Shown in pieces: positions 48,379 to 57,402 of a stretch of DNA of 64,000 bases. The notes beneath the pieces were generated by a model. The model saw only the letters and a program-made list of their open reading frames with translations. It was not told where the DNA came from and did no database searches. The DNA lies in NCBI GenBank assembly GCA_963780545.1, contig CAWACK010000026.1, positions 1 to 64,000 of the forward strand, given 5' to 3'. The translations under genes and the position numbers were made by a program. How positions within the stretch are numbered: position 1 is the first letter of the stretch; every line of letters begins with the position of its first letter. The stretch comes from UBA8941 sp963780545. Its GTDB lineage: Archaea > Thermoproteota > Bathyarchaeia > TCS64.

Positions 48379-49344
48379 CTACTTAGCCACCCTCTCTAGG
48401 AACATCTTTCTGAAGCCCTCCTCGTCCATATTCACACATAGGAGAGTGTTAGGCTTCTTCGGCGGAATAGGAGTCTGCGGAGAGAGACCATAACCTACGG
48501 TCTGTCCTAAGGTAAGCTCCCCCTTCGTCTCCACGTCTACGAAGCACCGCTTTTTCTCAAACATACTCGGCTTCACTAGGGCACCTATTGTCAACGCGTC
48601 CCCGATCTCCAAGTTCCCCTCCTGAGTGGGGTCCTTAGCATCTAAATAGTCTATCCAAGGGGCAAAGTTGTCGAAGAAGTACTTGTTAGCTATATTCGAC
48701 CCTCTTACAGTATTCCACTCGGATCGATTGAAACGCGCTTTGTAGTACACTTCGAGGCCCACCAGAGTGATCTCCACTCCGGAGTTGAAATAGATCCTCG
48801 CAGCCTCAGGATCACCCCAGATGTTGAACTCAGCAACGGGAGTCATGTTGCCTTGAACCAATACAGCACCACCCATCGTGTAGCACTCCTTCAAATTCTC
48901 AGCGAACTTGGGTTCCCTTAGAATAGCTGATGCGACGTTGGTTAGGGCACCGAGCGTCACCAACGTGATCTCACCCGGGGACTCTAAGACCTTCGAAACG
49001 AGCATCTCAACAGCATCGACGGATACAGGTTTGGTTCTTGGCTTCCTAATCGGTGCGGTCGACTGCCTCCCAGCGCTTAGCCAGATTCTATTTATCCTAT
49101 CCCAAGTTGACGTCATGTCTCTACTCATATGTTGCCTGAAGCCCATCGCCACGGGTACATCATCACGTCCCATAAACTCCAAGGTGTTCAATACGTCACT
49201 GGTAACGTATTCGAGCGGTCTCACGCCGCTTACAGTCGTCACAGCCTCGAGGTCCACCTCACTCGATCTGAGGGCCAAGGCGAGGGCAAGAACGTCATCG
49301 AATTCACCATCCGTGTCGATTATGATACGACTCTTAGAAACCAT
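48379..49344 (-). CDS. Inosine/uridine-preferring nucleoside hydrolase family protein
   Basis: The 321-residue protein begins RIIIDTDGEFDDVLALALAL, the calcium-binding Asp cluster (D10, D12, D16, D17) that gives the DTDxxxDD signature. It also has LVTLGALTNVASAILREPK and MGGAVLVQGNMTPVAEFNIW with the second part of the active site. The usual Pro-Gly after the first Asp is Gly-Glu. It should hydrolyse the N-glycosidic bond of a ribonucleoside. It forms a run of minus-strand genes with the desulfurase and glmS but has its own 30-base spacer. Confidence 0.9.
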   Translation of the reverse strand: MVSKSRIIIDTDGEFDDVLALALALRSSEVDLEAVTTVSGVRPLEYVTSDVLNTLEFMGRDDVPVAMGFRQHMSRDMTSTWDRINRIWLSAGRQSTAPIRKPRTKPVSVDAVEMLVSKVLESPGEITLVTLGALTNVASAILREPKFAENLKECYTMGGAVLVQGNMTPVAEFNIWGDPEAARIYFNSGVEITLVGLEVYYKARFNRSEWNTVRGSNIANKYFFDNFAPWIDYLDAKDPTQEGNLEIGDALTIGALVKPSMFEKKRCFVDVETKGELTLGQTVGYGLSPQTPIPPKKPNTLLCVNMDEEGFRKMFLERVAK

Positions 49345-49374
49345 AGAGGGAAAGGAGCCAGAAAAGAGAAAAGA

Positions 49375-50577
49375 CTATTCCCTGGCTATCTCTTCAATCG
49401 CCGCAAGGAATAGCTCTACTTCTGATTTCGTGTTGTATAAATATGTTGAAGCCCTGACGGTTCCTTCATTCAATTTGAAGACCTCTTTCATCAGCGGGAG
49501 GGCACAGTGGTGTCCTGAACGAACTGCTATGGTGTAGACCTGATCCAGCGTCAATGCAACATCTACTGGATTGAGATCCCTGATGTTGAAGGTGACTAAC
49601 CCTATCCTCTTCTTAGGGTCTTTCGGTCCGTAGATGGTAACCCCATCGATCTCGCTTAGGCCCTCCACTAGTTTCCCAGCTAAGACTTGATCCCAACTCG
49701 TTACGTTATCCATTCCAACTCTGTTAAGGTATTTGCACGCCTCCCCAAGCCCTATGACCTGGGCTATCGCGGGTGTTCCCGCCTCAAAACGCATAGGCGG
49801 CGCAGTAAGCTCGTAACTATCAATGTTCACATCTGCGATTGTACCGCCGCCTATACAGAGTGGTTCAGTGTCGTATAACTCCTCTTCAGCTAGGTAAAGT
49901 CCACCAGAGCCAGTTGGACCTAACATTTTGTGACCGGAGAACGCGAGAAAGTCAACATTAGTATCCTTAACATCGGTCTTTATGTGGGGTACACCCTGCG
50001 CGCCATCGACTAGCATCCTCGCACCGTGCTCGTGAGCAATCTCAGCAATCTCCTTCACGGGAGTGATGACTCCGAGGACATTACTGACGCTAGTCAAGGC
50101 GACGAGTCTCGTCTTGTCGTCGATAATCTTATCGAAGTCGCTTAAATCTAATGTTCCCTCCTGCGTTGAGGGGACAACGTTGACCTTGCATCCGTATCTG
50201 TTTCCAACCCTAAGCCAGGTTATGAAATTGGAGTGATGTTCGATGACCGTAGTGACTATATTATCACTCTTATTCCAGTCTATGCTGTTAGCAACTAAGT
50301 TGATACCCTCTGTAGTGTTTCGAAGCATTGCTACGTTCTCTGGCCCTGGTGCGTTGATGAACCGAGCTACCTCTTCATGAGCGCCCTCGTATTCTACACT
50401 CGCTCGCTGGCTCCAACGATGTACGCCTCGCTCGACGTTGGCCCTATAATTCCGGTAAAACTCCATCTCTTTCAGCACCACCTGTTCGGGGGTTAGGCTA
50501 CTGGCGGCGCTGTCGAGGTAAATGACACCCTGTTCTAATATAGGGAAATCCTTGCGAATTGCATCAACATTAAGCAA
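49375..50577 (-). CDS. Cysteine desulfurase (SufS/CsdA type)
   Basis: The 400-residue PLP protein has VIYLDSAASSLTPEQVV, VIEHHSNFITWL, VDGAQGVPHIK, the PLP-lysine K217 in LAFSGHKMLGPTGSGG, and the active-site cysteine in VRSGHHCALPLM. It takes sulfur from L-cysteine as persulfide, for Fe-S clusters or tRNA thiolation; it could serve the TtuA-like enzyme of this window. No SufE or scaffold gene is next to it. Length and motifs are complete. Confidence 0.92.
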   Translation of the reverse strand: MLNVDAIRKDFPILEQGVIYLDSAASSLTPEQVVLKEMEFYRNYRANVERGVHRWSQRASVEYEGAHEEVARFINAPGPENVAMLRNTTEGINLVANSIDWNKSDNIVTTVIEHHSNFITWLRVGNRYGCKVNVVPSTQEGTLDLSDFDKIIDDKTRLVALTSVSNVLGVITPVKEIAEIAHEHGARMLVDGAQGVPHIKTDVKDTNVDFLAFSGHKMLGPTGSGGLYLAEEELYDTEPLCIGGGTIADVNIDSYELTAPPMRFEAGTPAIAQVIGLGEACKYLNRVGMDNVTSWDQVLAGKLVEGLSEIDGVTIYGPKDPKKRIGLVTFNIRDLNPVDVALTLDQVYTIAVRSGHHCALPLMKEVFKLNEGTVRASTYLYNTKSEVELFLAAIEEIARE

Positions 50578-50626
50578 GGTTGATCTGGGCTATAGGGATA
50601 AAAAGCGCTTTAAAGAGTTTCAGCGC

Positions 50627-52450
50627 TCAAGGAACCGTTACACTCTTTGCGAGGTTCCTCGGTTGATCTGGGTCGAGACCCTTCAGTACTGCTAACTCGT
50701 ACGCTAGGAGCTGCATTGGAACGATGTAAGGTATCGGCGTGAGAAGCTCCGGTATGCCTTTTGGCATCTCTATGAAGCTGTCGGATAATCTCTTAATCGC
50801 TTCGTCGCCCTCCTCGCAGATGGAGATTATACTGGCGCCTCTTGCCTTCATCTCCATAATGCTACCTATTATCTCTGCATGGGTCTCCCCCTTGGGACAC
50901 ACGAAGACACAGGCGGTATCCTTCTGAACGATGCTAATGGGCCCATGTTTACTCTCGCCAGCTGGGTAGGCGAGGGATGGAACATAAGTGATTTCCAATA
51001 ATTTGAGTCGACCTTCCATGGCTGTGGCGGAACTGATCCCTCTTCCAAGGAAGAGGAACAGTCTATCGTCCTTGTACTTTAAGGCCAGATTCTTGACATT
51101 ATCATATGTATTTTCTAGTACAGCTTCCACCCAATCAGGGATCTTTTGCAGACTCTCTTTGTATTCATCGAGTTCGTCTTGTGATAGCTTACCTCTTAGT
51201 TTGGCCAGTTTTAACGCGAGTTGAGCTAATACGAGTACCTGACCAGTAAAGGTCTTTGTGGCCGCTACACCTATCTCGGGCCCGGCCTGTTGTATTACAT
51301 AGGCTCTTGATACCCTGGTGAGCGTGGAGCCGACGGTGTTCGTGAGTCCTAAGACTGTGGCTGCTCGCATCCTGGCGTGGTCAACGGCTTTGAGAGTGTC
51401 GTAGGTTTCACCAGACTGGCTGACAGCAAGAACAATGGAGTCTATGCCAACAGTAGAACCATATTGCTCGATGAACTCCGAGGATATTACCGGATATGTG
51501 GTAAGCCGCGCAATCTTCGAGAATATATAGGAGCCAACAATGCAAGAGTGCTGCGAAGTCCCAGCACTTACTAGGAAGACCTCCTTACCCCTGTCGAGAA
51601 ACATGGTGAGGAGATCAACGTACTTTTCCTGCAGTCTCAGCCCGTTCCTAAGGCTTGATGGCTGCTCAAATATCTCCTTCAGCATATAGTGGGGGAAATC
51701 CTGCTTCTCAGCCATCTCGAGGGACCATGTGATCTGTTCGGGTACCCGCTCGATGGGGGAACCATCGGATACTTTTTCGATCTTGTACCCATCGACGTTC
51801 AACGTCGCGAGTTCCCCATTTCTTAGATAGACAACCTTGTTTGTGTAGGGGCGGATGGCTGGGGCGTCGGAGGCACAGTATGTGCCTTCATCGGAAACCC
51901 CGAGAACGAGGGGGCTCTCCAGCCTTGCACATACTATCTTGTCGGGCTCTAGGCTCGAAAGGACCACTACCGCATATGAGCCCTTCAATCGTCTGAGTGC
52001 GCGAAGTGTAGCCTCGGTGAGGCCTATGTCGCTTTTCATCTCCTCTTCGATTAGGTTAGGAATGACCTCCGTGTCGGTTTTAGAGATGAAGTTATGTCCC
52101 TTGTCTAGTAGTTCCTGCTTGAGCTCCATGAAGTTCTCAATAACACCGTTATGGATGACAGCTATCCGTCCGCTGGAGTCGGTGTGGGGATGGGCGTTGA
52201 TCATGTTCGGTGCACCGTGGGTAGCCCAACGGGTATGACCCATTCCTATGCTGCCTTTCATCTCATCTATTTTGAGGCGACTGACGACGTCCTTGATTTT
52301 CCCAGCATCCTTTCTTATTTGGAGCACTCCATTGTCAATGACTGCGACACCGGTAGAATCATATCCTCGATACTCAAGTCTACCTAAGCCATCGAGTATC
52401 TGTGAAACCACCGGGCCATCCCGTAAGACACAGCCAAAAATTCCGCACAT
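50627..52450 (-). CDS. glmS: Glutamine-fructose-6-phosphate aminotransferase (isomerising)
   Basis: The 607-residue protein starts MCGIFGCV with nucleophile C2, has the glutaminase motifs RWATHG and NAHPHTDSSG, two SIS domains (SAGTSQHSC, SQSGETYDTL, PAGESKHGPI) and ends LAKSVTVP, as in all GlmS. It makes glucosamine-6-phosphate, the entry to UDP-GlcNAc. The two glycosyl-lipid genes upstream on the same strand (Alg14-13 and Alg7 type) use UDP-GlcNAc, so this is a pathway cluster. A 250-base AT-rich spacer precedes it and probably carries its promoter. Confidence 0.96.
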   Translation of the reverse strand: MCGIFGCVLRDGPVVSQILDGLGRLEYRGYDSTGVAVIDNGVLQIRKDAGKIKDVVSRLKIDEMKGSIGMGHTRWATHGAPNMINAHPHTDSSGRIAVIHNGVIENFMELKQELLDKGHNFISKTDTEVIPNLIEEEMKSDIGLTEATLRALRRLKGSYAVVVLSSLEPDKIVCARLESPLVLGVSDEGTYCASDAPAIRPYTNKVVYLRNGELATLNVDGYKIEKVSDGSPIERVPEQITWSLEMAEKQDFPHYMLKEIFEQPSSLRNGLRLQEKYVDLLTMFLDRGKEVFLVSAGTSQHSCIVGSYIFSKIARLTTYPVISSEFIEQYGSTVGIDSIVLAVSQSGETYDTLKAVDHARMRAATVLGLTNTVGSTLTRVSRAYVIQQAGPEIGVAATKTFTGQVLVLAQLALKLAKLRGKLSQDELDEYKESLQKIPDWVEAVLENTYDNVKNLALKYKDDRLFLFLGRGISSATAMEGRLKLLEITYVPSLAYPAGESKHGPISIVQKDTACVFVCPKGETHAEIIGSIMEMKARGASIISICEEGDEAIKRLSDSFIEMPKGIPELLTPIPYIVPMQLLAYELAVLKGLDPDQPRNLAKSVTVP

Positions 52451-52699
52451 TAAGTGATCTACTAGTAAACATGCTTTTATGTAATATGGATATTTTTCGA
52501 ATGAAAAAGTATTTTTCAGATGAATAATAAAGGGTAGAATATCGTTTCACCATCGAAGCACATTTCTCTCTAAAATTTCTCATTAATTGAGACAGATTTC
52601 ATTATTAGAAATAATTCGCGTGCTCGATATAGTTACCGAGTCTTCTGACTTTATGCTCAAGCATAATGTTGGTCGGCTACCTTTATATTAGGATGAGGA

Positions 52700-53668
52700 C
52701 TAGTTCAGTGAAAGCGCTTTCAAAATAATTTGCGACAGGTTCTCCCGGCCGTTTTTGAATTGGGGAGGCTTCTCAAAAGAACTTTGATGGATTAGATCCA
52801 TTATCTTGTTTGAGTCTGGCTGATCTAGGAACGGAGCGTTTACTTTCCTCGCAAGTAACTTCATGTCCTCAGTGTTGGCGGTCCGAGTGAGTTCTGAATT
52901 GAAGACAATTATAAGTGGCTTCTCATATAATATGGCCTCGAAAATTGTCCCTCCTCCTTGGTGAGTAATTACTAAAGAGGCTTCGGCGATAAGCTTCTCA
53001 AACTCCGTGGAATATGAGATGAATTCCCATTCTGGTTTCAATCGCCGGTAGGTTTCTGGGCACACCTTCCCGGTTTGCATTACCACCCTTTTTAGATCCA
53101 GTTTCATCACAGCATCGAAAAGGGGCTTGTGCCCCTCTGTACCCCCTGTTACTAGTATGTACCCAGCGTCTTTGATCTCGAATCTCTTCTGAGGAAAAAT
53201 CGGACCAACCACAGTTCCTCTAAGGTGCTTCAACTGCTCCTCCCACTGCAGTATCGTCCACTCAGAGAAAGGTCGCAACAACCAGGCAGTTTTAGATGGC
53301 TTTGTTATTGCCACTCGGCTCTCGATATTTACTACGGGAATAAACTTCATGAAGGCAATGAGAGCGGGGGGAATACAGAAGTTACTGCCAGTCGAAACTA
53401 CAATATCACGATCTCTACGAACCCTTGAAAAGGATTGATAGATTGAGATAAGGAACCTCATTGGAAATAAATAGTTCGATGTATCGGGATATCTTCCCTT
53501 GGTAAGCTCATCGACTTCTCCATATGGAGAAAGTAGCCTCCTGCTCAATTGATCGTTTTCTGGGATAAGGAAGGATAAACGAATCTTACCTTGGAGTGAT
53601 TGAGCTAAAGCGAGGGCTATACTCGTATGCCCGCCACCCCCTGCAAGGATTAAGACCTTCTTCTCCAA
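52700..53668 (-). CDS. Alg14-Alg13 fusion-type GlcNAc transferase
   Basis: The N-terminal half of this 322-residue protein begins VLILAGGGGHTSIALALAQSL and has VVSTGSNFCIPPALIAF, which resembles Alg14/EpsE. The C-terminal half begins GYILVTGGTEGHKPLFDAV and has LIAEASLVITHQGGGTIFEAI, the UDP-GlcNAc site of Alg13/MurG-type GT28. In eukaryotes the two are separate proteins that add the second GlcNAc to dolichyl-PP-GlcNAc. Here one chain carries both. It is 11 bases after the Alg7-type gene on the same strand, so both likely make the lipid-linked disaccharide for N-glycans. A MurG-like role is less likely. Confidence 0.8.
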   Translation of the reverse strand: MEKKVLILAGGGGHTSIALALAQSLQGKIRLSFLIPENDQLSRRLLSPYGEVDELTKGRYPDTSNYLFPMRFLISIYQSFSRVRRDRDIVVSTGSNFCIPPALIAFMKFIPVVNIESRVAITKPSKTAWLLRPFSEWTILQWEEQLKHLRGTVVGPIFPQKRFEIKDAGYILVTGGTEGHKPLFDAVMKLDLKRVVMQTGKVCPETYRRLKPEWEFISYSTEFEKLIAEASLVITHQGGGTIFEAILYEKPLIIVFNSELTRTANTEDMKLLARKVNAPFLDQPDSNKIMDLIHQSSFEKPPQFKNGRENLSQIILKALSLN

Positions 53669-53679
53669 AAAGTCATCAC

Positions 53680-54717
53680 CTACACTAACCTAATTACAGC
53701 AAACGCAACGATGCAGATGACCACCTCAAGCCCGATTAGTATCGAACTTACCTGTTTCTCAGTGAAGTTACCAGATCTCATCACGATGTGGGTAAGCGAA
53801 CGTATCTTATCTTCACGGGGTTTTACAGTACCGTCCTTCTGGAGAATACCGTAGTTCTCCGCCTTGAAGCCGGATAAAGCCTTGAGCAGAGCCTCGATTA
53901 TCCAAGGCATGAAGCAGAGTATAGAGAATTTCTCCATGTTACCCAATACTGTAACACATGCGCATACGGCTCCTATCGTATAGGTTAGGTCTCCTGGAAA
54001 GACCTTTGCTGGGTACCAGTTATACCTGAGGAATGAGATTAAGGCCACTGCAAACACTAGGGCTATTGCTGCGGCTGAAAGTTTGTTACTGATTAAAGCG
54101 AATATCCCTAGAGAAGCGAGGAGGACGCTACCCATGCCGGCTTCTAGTCCGTTGAAGCCTGCCAGAAAGTTCGTGGCATTAGCACAGCAGAGTACCGCCA
54201 GTGGAATTAGGACTAATGGATATATTATACCCATATGTACTCTGCCGACAAATGGTAGAACCATATCAGTAACACCTGCGTTGACTGCCATGAGAGGCAC
54301 AGCAGCGGGCAGCGGGATCAAGAAGTAGAACCATGCGGGTATCCCCTGTCTTTTAAGCCGTTCAAAAATGCCCTGCCCCTCCCTCTGCTTCATTAATGCC
54401 GTGAGGACGTCGAAAACGCCGATTAGTGTGATTATCAAGATGGTGTTTAGACTAGCCAGAATGTAGCTGAGTTCTACACCTTGTAGTCCCTTGAGGGCGA
54501 ATACTTCGAGGCCGATATAAACGAATATACCTAAAAGAAAACCAACTATTACGCCGGGTCCACCCATGTCTGCAACCGGAGGCTTATCTCGCTTCATTAT
54601 GTCGCGACCCACGATGCCGGTGGCGTACATGAACTTGTTGAATATAGGTACGGATAGGTAGGAGGCAGCAAAGGAGAGAAACACGGCTGCAATAAGAGGG
54701 AGGGGGACCGTTACCAT
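53680..54717 (-). CDS. Alg7/GPT-type GlcNAc-1-phosphate transferase
   Basis: The 345-residue protein has about ten membrane helices, with the motifs of the MraY/GPT family: KRDKPPVADMGGPGVIVGF, NATNFLAGFNGLEAGMG, and WYPAKVFPGDLTYTIGA. The NATNFLAGFNG and FPGD forms are closer to eukaryotic Alg7/DPAGT1 than to MraY. It should transfer GlcNAc-1-phosphate from UDP-GlcNAc to dolichyl phosphate in the cell membrane. First gene of the pair with the Alg14-13 type gene. Confidence 0.88.
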   Translation of the reverse strand: MVTVPLPLIAAVFLSFAASYLSVPIFNKFMYATGIVGRDIMKRDKPPVADMGGPGVIVGFLLGIFVYIGLEVFALKGLQGVELSYILASLNTILIITLIGVFDVLTALMKQREGQGIFERLKRQGIPAWFYFLIPLPAAVPLMAVNAGVTDMVLPFVGRVHMGIIYPLVLIPLAVLCCANATNFLAGFNGLEAGMGSVLLASLGIFALISNKLSAAAIALVFAVALISFLRYNWYPAKVFPGDLTYTIGAVCACVTVLGNMEKFSILCFMPWIIEALLKALSGFKAENYGILQKDGTVKPREDKIRSLTHIVMRSGNFTEKQVSSILIGLEVVICIVAFAVIRLV

Positions 54718-54801
54718 TACTATGGCTATCCATCAGCGTCGATTTATCACTATCCCGGTTTTTTGGGAACGTTTATCATGGTTAGACGAGAAGGCTGAAT
54801 T

Positions 54802-56389
54802 GTGAAGGCCCTAATAATCGATGCTTTGGCCTCCGGGAAAGGAGAGAGGAAAGCAACAAAGGATGTGATTGGCGCAGGACCTAGGGTAGTCGCGGGTGTG
54901 CTCGAATCCCGAAACGTCAAAGTAAGGATTGTCGAGGCCGAGACGGTTCTCAAAGACGGGTTTCCAGCAGGTTTTGACATTCTATTTGTTAGTGGGATGA
55001 CAAACGATATTCCAGCGATAAGAAAGTTGGTCTCAAGATGGGGGGACGCTCCATCTTTAGTCGGTGGTCCAATCACTTCAGATCCAGAGCAGGCGCTACG
55101 CAGAACAGGATGCAACATCGCGATAGTTGGTGAGGGAGAGGAGACCCTATCCGAGATGCTTGACGCTGGTCTTCGGAGAGGGGAGCTGCCCATAGTAGCG
55201 GATTTGAAGCGGATCCCCGGAACCGCCTTTGAAGCAAGTGGGGATATCAACGTTAATCGGCTTAGAAAGGCTATGCCTCGAATCCTCTTCGATGAGTTCA
55301 AAGCTTCAACTAATGCTATTCAAGGCTATGAACTCTACCACTCGGCTCGAGTCTATGTTGAGGTGGTGCGTGGTTGCAGCAATTACAATCGAGCGAGTTT
55401 GGGTGTAAATTGTGAGTCCTGCGGAATTTGTAAGAAGGGTCGACTTGAGGAGAGGTACGATTGCCCTCAAGGCATCCCACCCGGCTGCGGGTACTGCTCT
55501 GTGCCGAGTTTGTTTGGTCCGCCGAAGAGCCACTCGACCAAACATGTAAGTGATGAAGTAAAGGCTCTGCTGAATGAGGGTGTAACACGTGTTGTGTTGA
55601 GCGCCCCCTGCTTCCTCGACTATGGAAGGGATCTGCTCGTTGAGCCGGCGCCACTTACAGACCCCAGAAGCCCCGAGCCGAATTATTCGGAGATTGAGAA
55701 ACTGCTAGCATCCCTCGCAGAGCTGCCACGAATGGAGGAGGAAACAGCTTCCTTCATGATCGAGAACCTGAAGGCGTCTCTCGTTACGGAGAAAGCTGCA
55801 AAGCTCCTGGGGCGTTATCTGTCAGGGACGCCCGTAAGCATAGGATTCGAGACGGGCTCCAAGACGCATAGTGATGCACTTGGTCGACCATCTACCCCTG
55901 AGGAGACAATTACAGCAGTAAGGAGGTTAAACAAGCGGGGCTAAAACCATACGTCTACTTCATACACGGTCTTCCGGGGCAAAATAGGGAGACTGTGAAC
56001 GAGACTGTTAAGGCAATAGAAGGGAGTATGGAGGCTGGCGCTGAGAGAGTGATCCTTTATAGGTTCCAGTCGCTCCCAATGTCAGCCTTCAGCGCTTACC
56101 CATCTGCACCTCCAAATATCAGGGATGCCGGTGAGCAGGAGAATCCATGAGGCTGCAGCCAAAGCGAATATGGTTGTTAAGGAGAACATGAGGGGTAGGA
56201 TACTTCGGGTAGTCGTTGCGGAGAGATATGACCGTAATAAGCGCCTATTCGTCGCCTACCCGCTGAAGCATGGTCCAGTGGTGCTAATTGACTCCGACAG
56301 AGCAGCTTAAGGGTAGGGTGCTGGATGTTGAAGTCGTGGATGTGGCCTCAGAGAGGGTGGTCGTTGGCCGACCCGTCGCTATGTTTTAA
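54802..56389 (+). pseudogene. B12-binding-type radical-SAM protein with TRAM-like end, three frameshifts
   Basis: Residues 1-120 resemble a B12-binding domain (FDILFVSGMTNDIPAI, VGGPITSD, AIVGEGEETLSEM). The radical-SAM cysteines are CPQGIPPGCGYC, a C-x7-C-x2-C spacing instead of the usual C-x3-C-x2-C, preceded by CESCGIC. The first frame stops at 55944. Continuations are LKPYVYFIHGLPGQNRETV, then PVSRRIHEAAAKANMVVKEN, then EQLKGRVLDVEVVDVASERV, ending 56389; the last looks like a TRAM RNA-binding domain. Adding one G at GGGG 55937-55940 repairs the first break. Intact length is about 528 residues. Similar archaeal proteins exist without a known reaction. Breaks may be assembly errors. Confidence 0.7.
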
Positions 56390-56417
56390 TGGTAGCTATT
56401 GAAGTGCTTAATGCTGG

Positions 56418-56618
56418 TTGAACCTCTTGTCTGTCGACGAGCCTAAGAAGGAGCAGCAGGCGCCTGCCGAGGGACCCATCTACGAGTGCGTCCAGTGTGG
56501 TAGACGAGTGAGTTTCGAAGACCTCGAGAAGTATATTAGCTTCCGATGCCCCTACTGCGGCTACAGGATCTTTAGAAAGGTCCGTGCCCCGATAGTGAAG
56601 AGGGTCAAAGCGAGGTGA
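56418..56618 (+). CDS. rpo12: RNA polymerase subunit Rpo12 (RpoP)
   Basis: The 66-residue protein has the zinc ribbon YECVQCGRRVSF...FRCPYCGYRIFRKVRAP (C24, C27, C44, C47) and the basic end VKRVKAR, as in all archaeal Rpo12 and eukaryotic Rpb12. It sits on the Rpo3-Rpo10 assembly platform in the polymerase. Start is TTG 56418. The next gene, for Rpo5, begins within its stop codon region (GTGA overlap), so the two subunits are translationally coupled. The N-terminal 18 residues are a short variable extension. Confidence 0.93.
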   Translation: MNLLSVDEPKKEQQAPAEGPIYECVQCGRRVSFEDLEKYISFRCPYCGYRIFRKVRAPIVKRVKAR

Positions 56619-57172
56619 GCGCCACGAGCAAGAACCTATCTCTAGAAGAGAAGCGCGCCCAGCTCATAATCAAGTATAGGAACCTGACGACAGAGACGGA
56701 GAAGCCTGTCGGGGAAGAGGATAGACTTGTTTATAGGCTACACGATAAAAATGGGCAACTTATCATAATGCATGCCGTGATCGGTCAAAAGACCATAGGC
56801 ATCAGCTATGTTCGTGAGTTGAAGGAGATGGTTGAGAAAGAGGGTGCAGCTAGAGGCATCCTCGTCGGGGACGGTAAGTACACTTACTCGGCCCGTAGCA
56901 GCGCGGAGGAACTCGGCATAGAACTCATTCCCCCAACGCTTCCGACCTTTGACATCTTCGAGCACGCTCTTGTACCTAAACATGAAATCGTTTCTGAGGA
57001 GGAGCTTGTAGAGGTGACAAAAAAGTACCACGCAGAGCCATTCCAGTTCCCCTGGATAAAGATGAATGACCCGATAGCTATTATCCTGGGCGCCAAGAGG
57101 GGTGATGTAGTCAAGATAACCCAGAAGAGTGAGACAGCGGGAACTGCGTTCTCTTACCGTTATGTCGTCTAA
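56615..57172 (+). CDS. rpo5: RNA polymerase subunit Rpo5 (RpoH) with an Rpb5-jaw-like N-terminal domain
   Basis: Residues 112-185 are the archaeal Rpo5/RpoH core: FDIFEHALVPKHEIVSEEEL, LGAKRGDVVKITQKSETAG and the terminal YRYVV. The textbook archaeal subunit is only this 75-90-residue part. Here 111 residues precede it, with LIIMHAVIGQKTIGISYVRE and RGILVGDGKYTYSARSSAEEL, which resemble the second half of the Rpb5 jaw domain in eukaryotes (KTIKxYxxxMxxE then RAIIVVQxGMTPSAKQ). The two parts also have the same order. It is located with Rpo12 instead of the usual rpoH-rpoB cluster. Function in transcription is certain; the extra domain is inferred by eye. Confidence 0.9.
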   Translation: MSATSKNLSLEEKRAQLIIKYRNLTTETEKPVGEEDRLVYRLHDKNGQLIIMHAVIGQKTIGISYVRELKEMVEKEGAARGILVGDGKYTYSARSSAEELGIELIPPTLPTFDIFEHALVPKHEIVSEEELVEVTKKYHAEPFQFPWIKMNDPIAIILGAKRGDVVKITQKSETAGTAFSYRYVV

Positions 57173-57396
57173 TCCTTCTTCTGTTCCGAGTTTTCACTTT
57201 TCAATTCTTCGAGTATAACAAATGCTTCTCCAAGTGACATATCTAGACTCTCTGAAAGCTCCTCGGGTGTAATTTCAGGTTTCTCTGGTAAAATTTTTTC
57301 TTTTATATAAGTCTTATGACTACGATAGAGAGGCAGACTGTGAACTGTCTCTACTAGCACAGCCCAAAGTGGACTTTTCTCCAGATAATCGTTCAC
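57169..57396 (-). CDS. Small helical protein with winged-helix-like end, unknown
   Basis: The 75-residue protein has WAVLVETVHSLPLYRSHKTY, then EITPEELSESLDMSLGEAFVI, which resembles a helix-turn-helix with a following helix. No family is recognised. It shares four bases with the stop of rpo5 on the other strand and lies six bases after another small gene on its own strand, so it may be the third gene of a three-gene unit starting at 58054. Confidence 0.5.
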   Translation of the reverse strand: MNDYLEKSPLWAVLVETVHSLPLYRSHKTYIKEKILPEKPEITPEELSESLDMSLGEAFVILEELKSENSEQKKD

Positions 57397-57402
57397 GTTC
57401 CC

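Noticed and set aside
56125..56310. Independent 61-residue gene
   Set aside because: It continues the radical-SAM protein in another frame and leads into its TRAM-like end.
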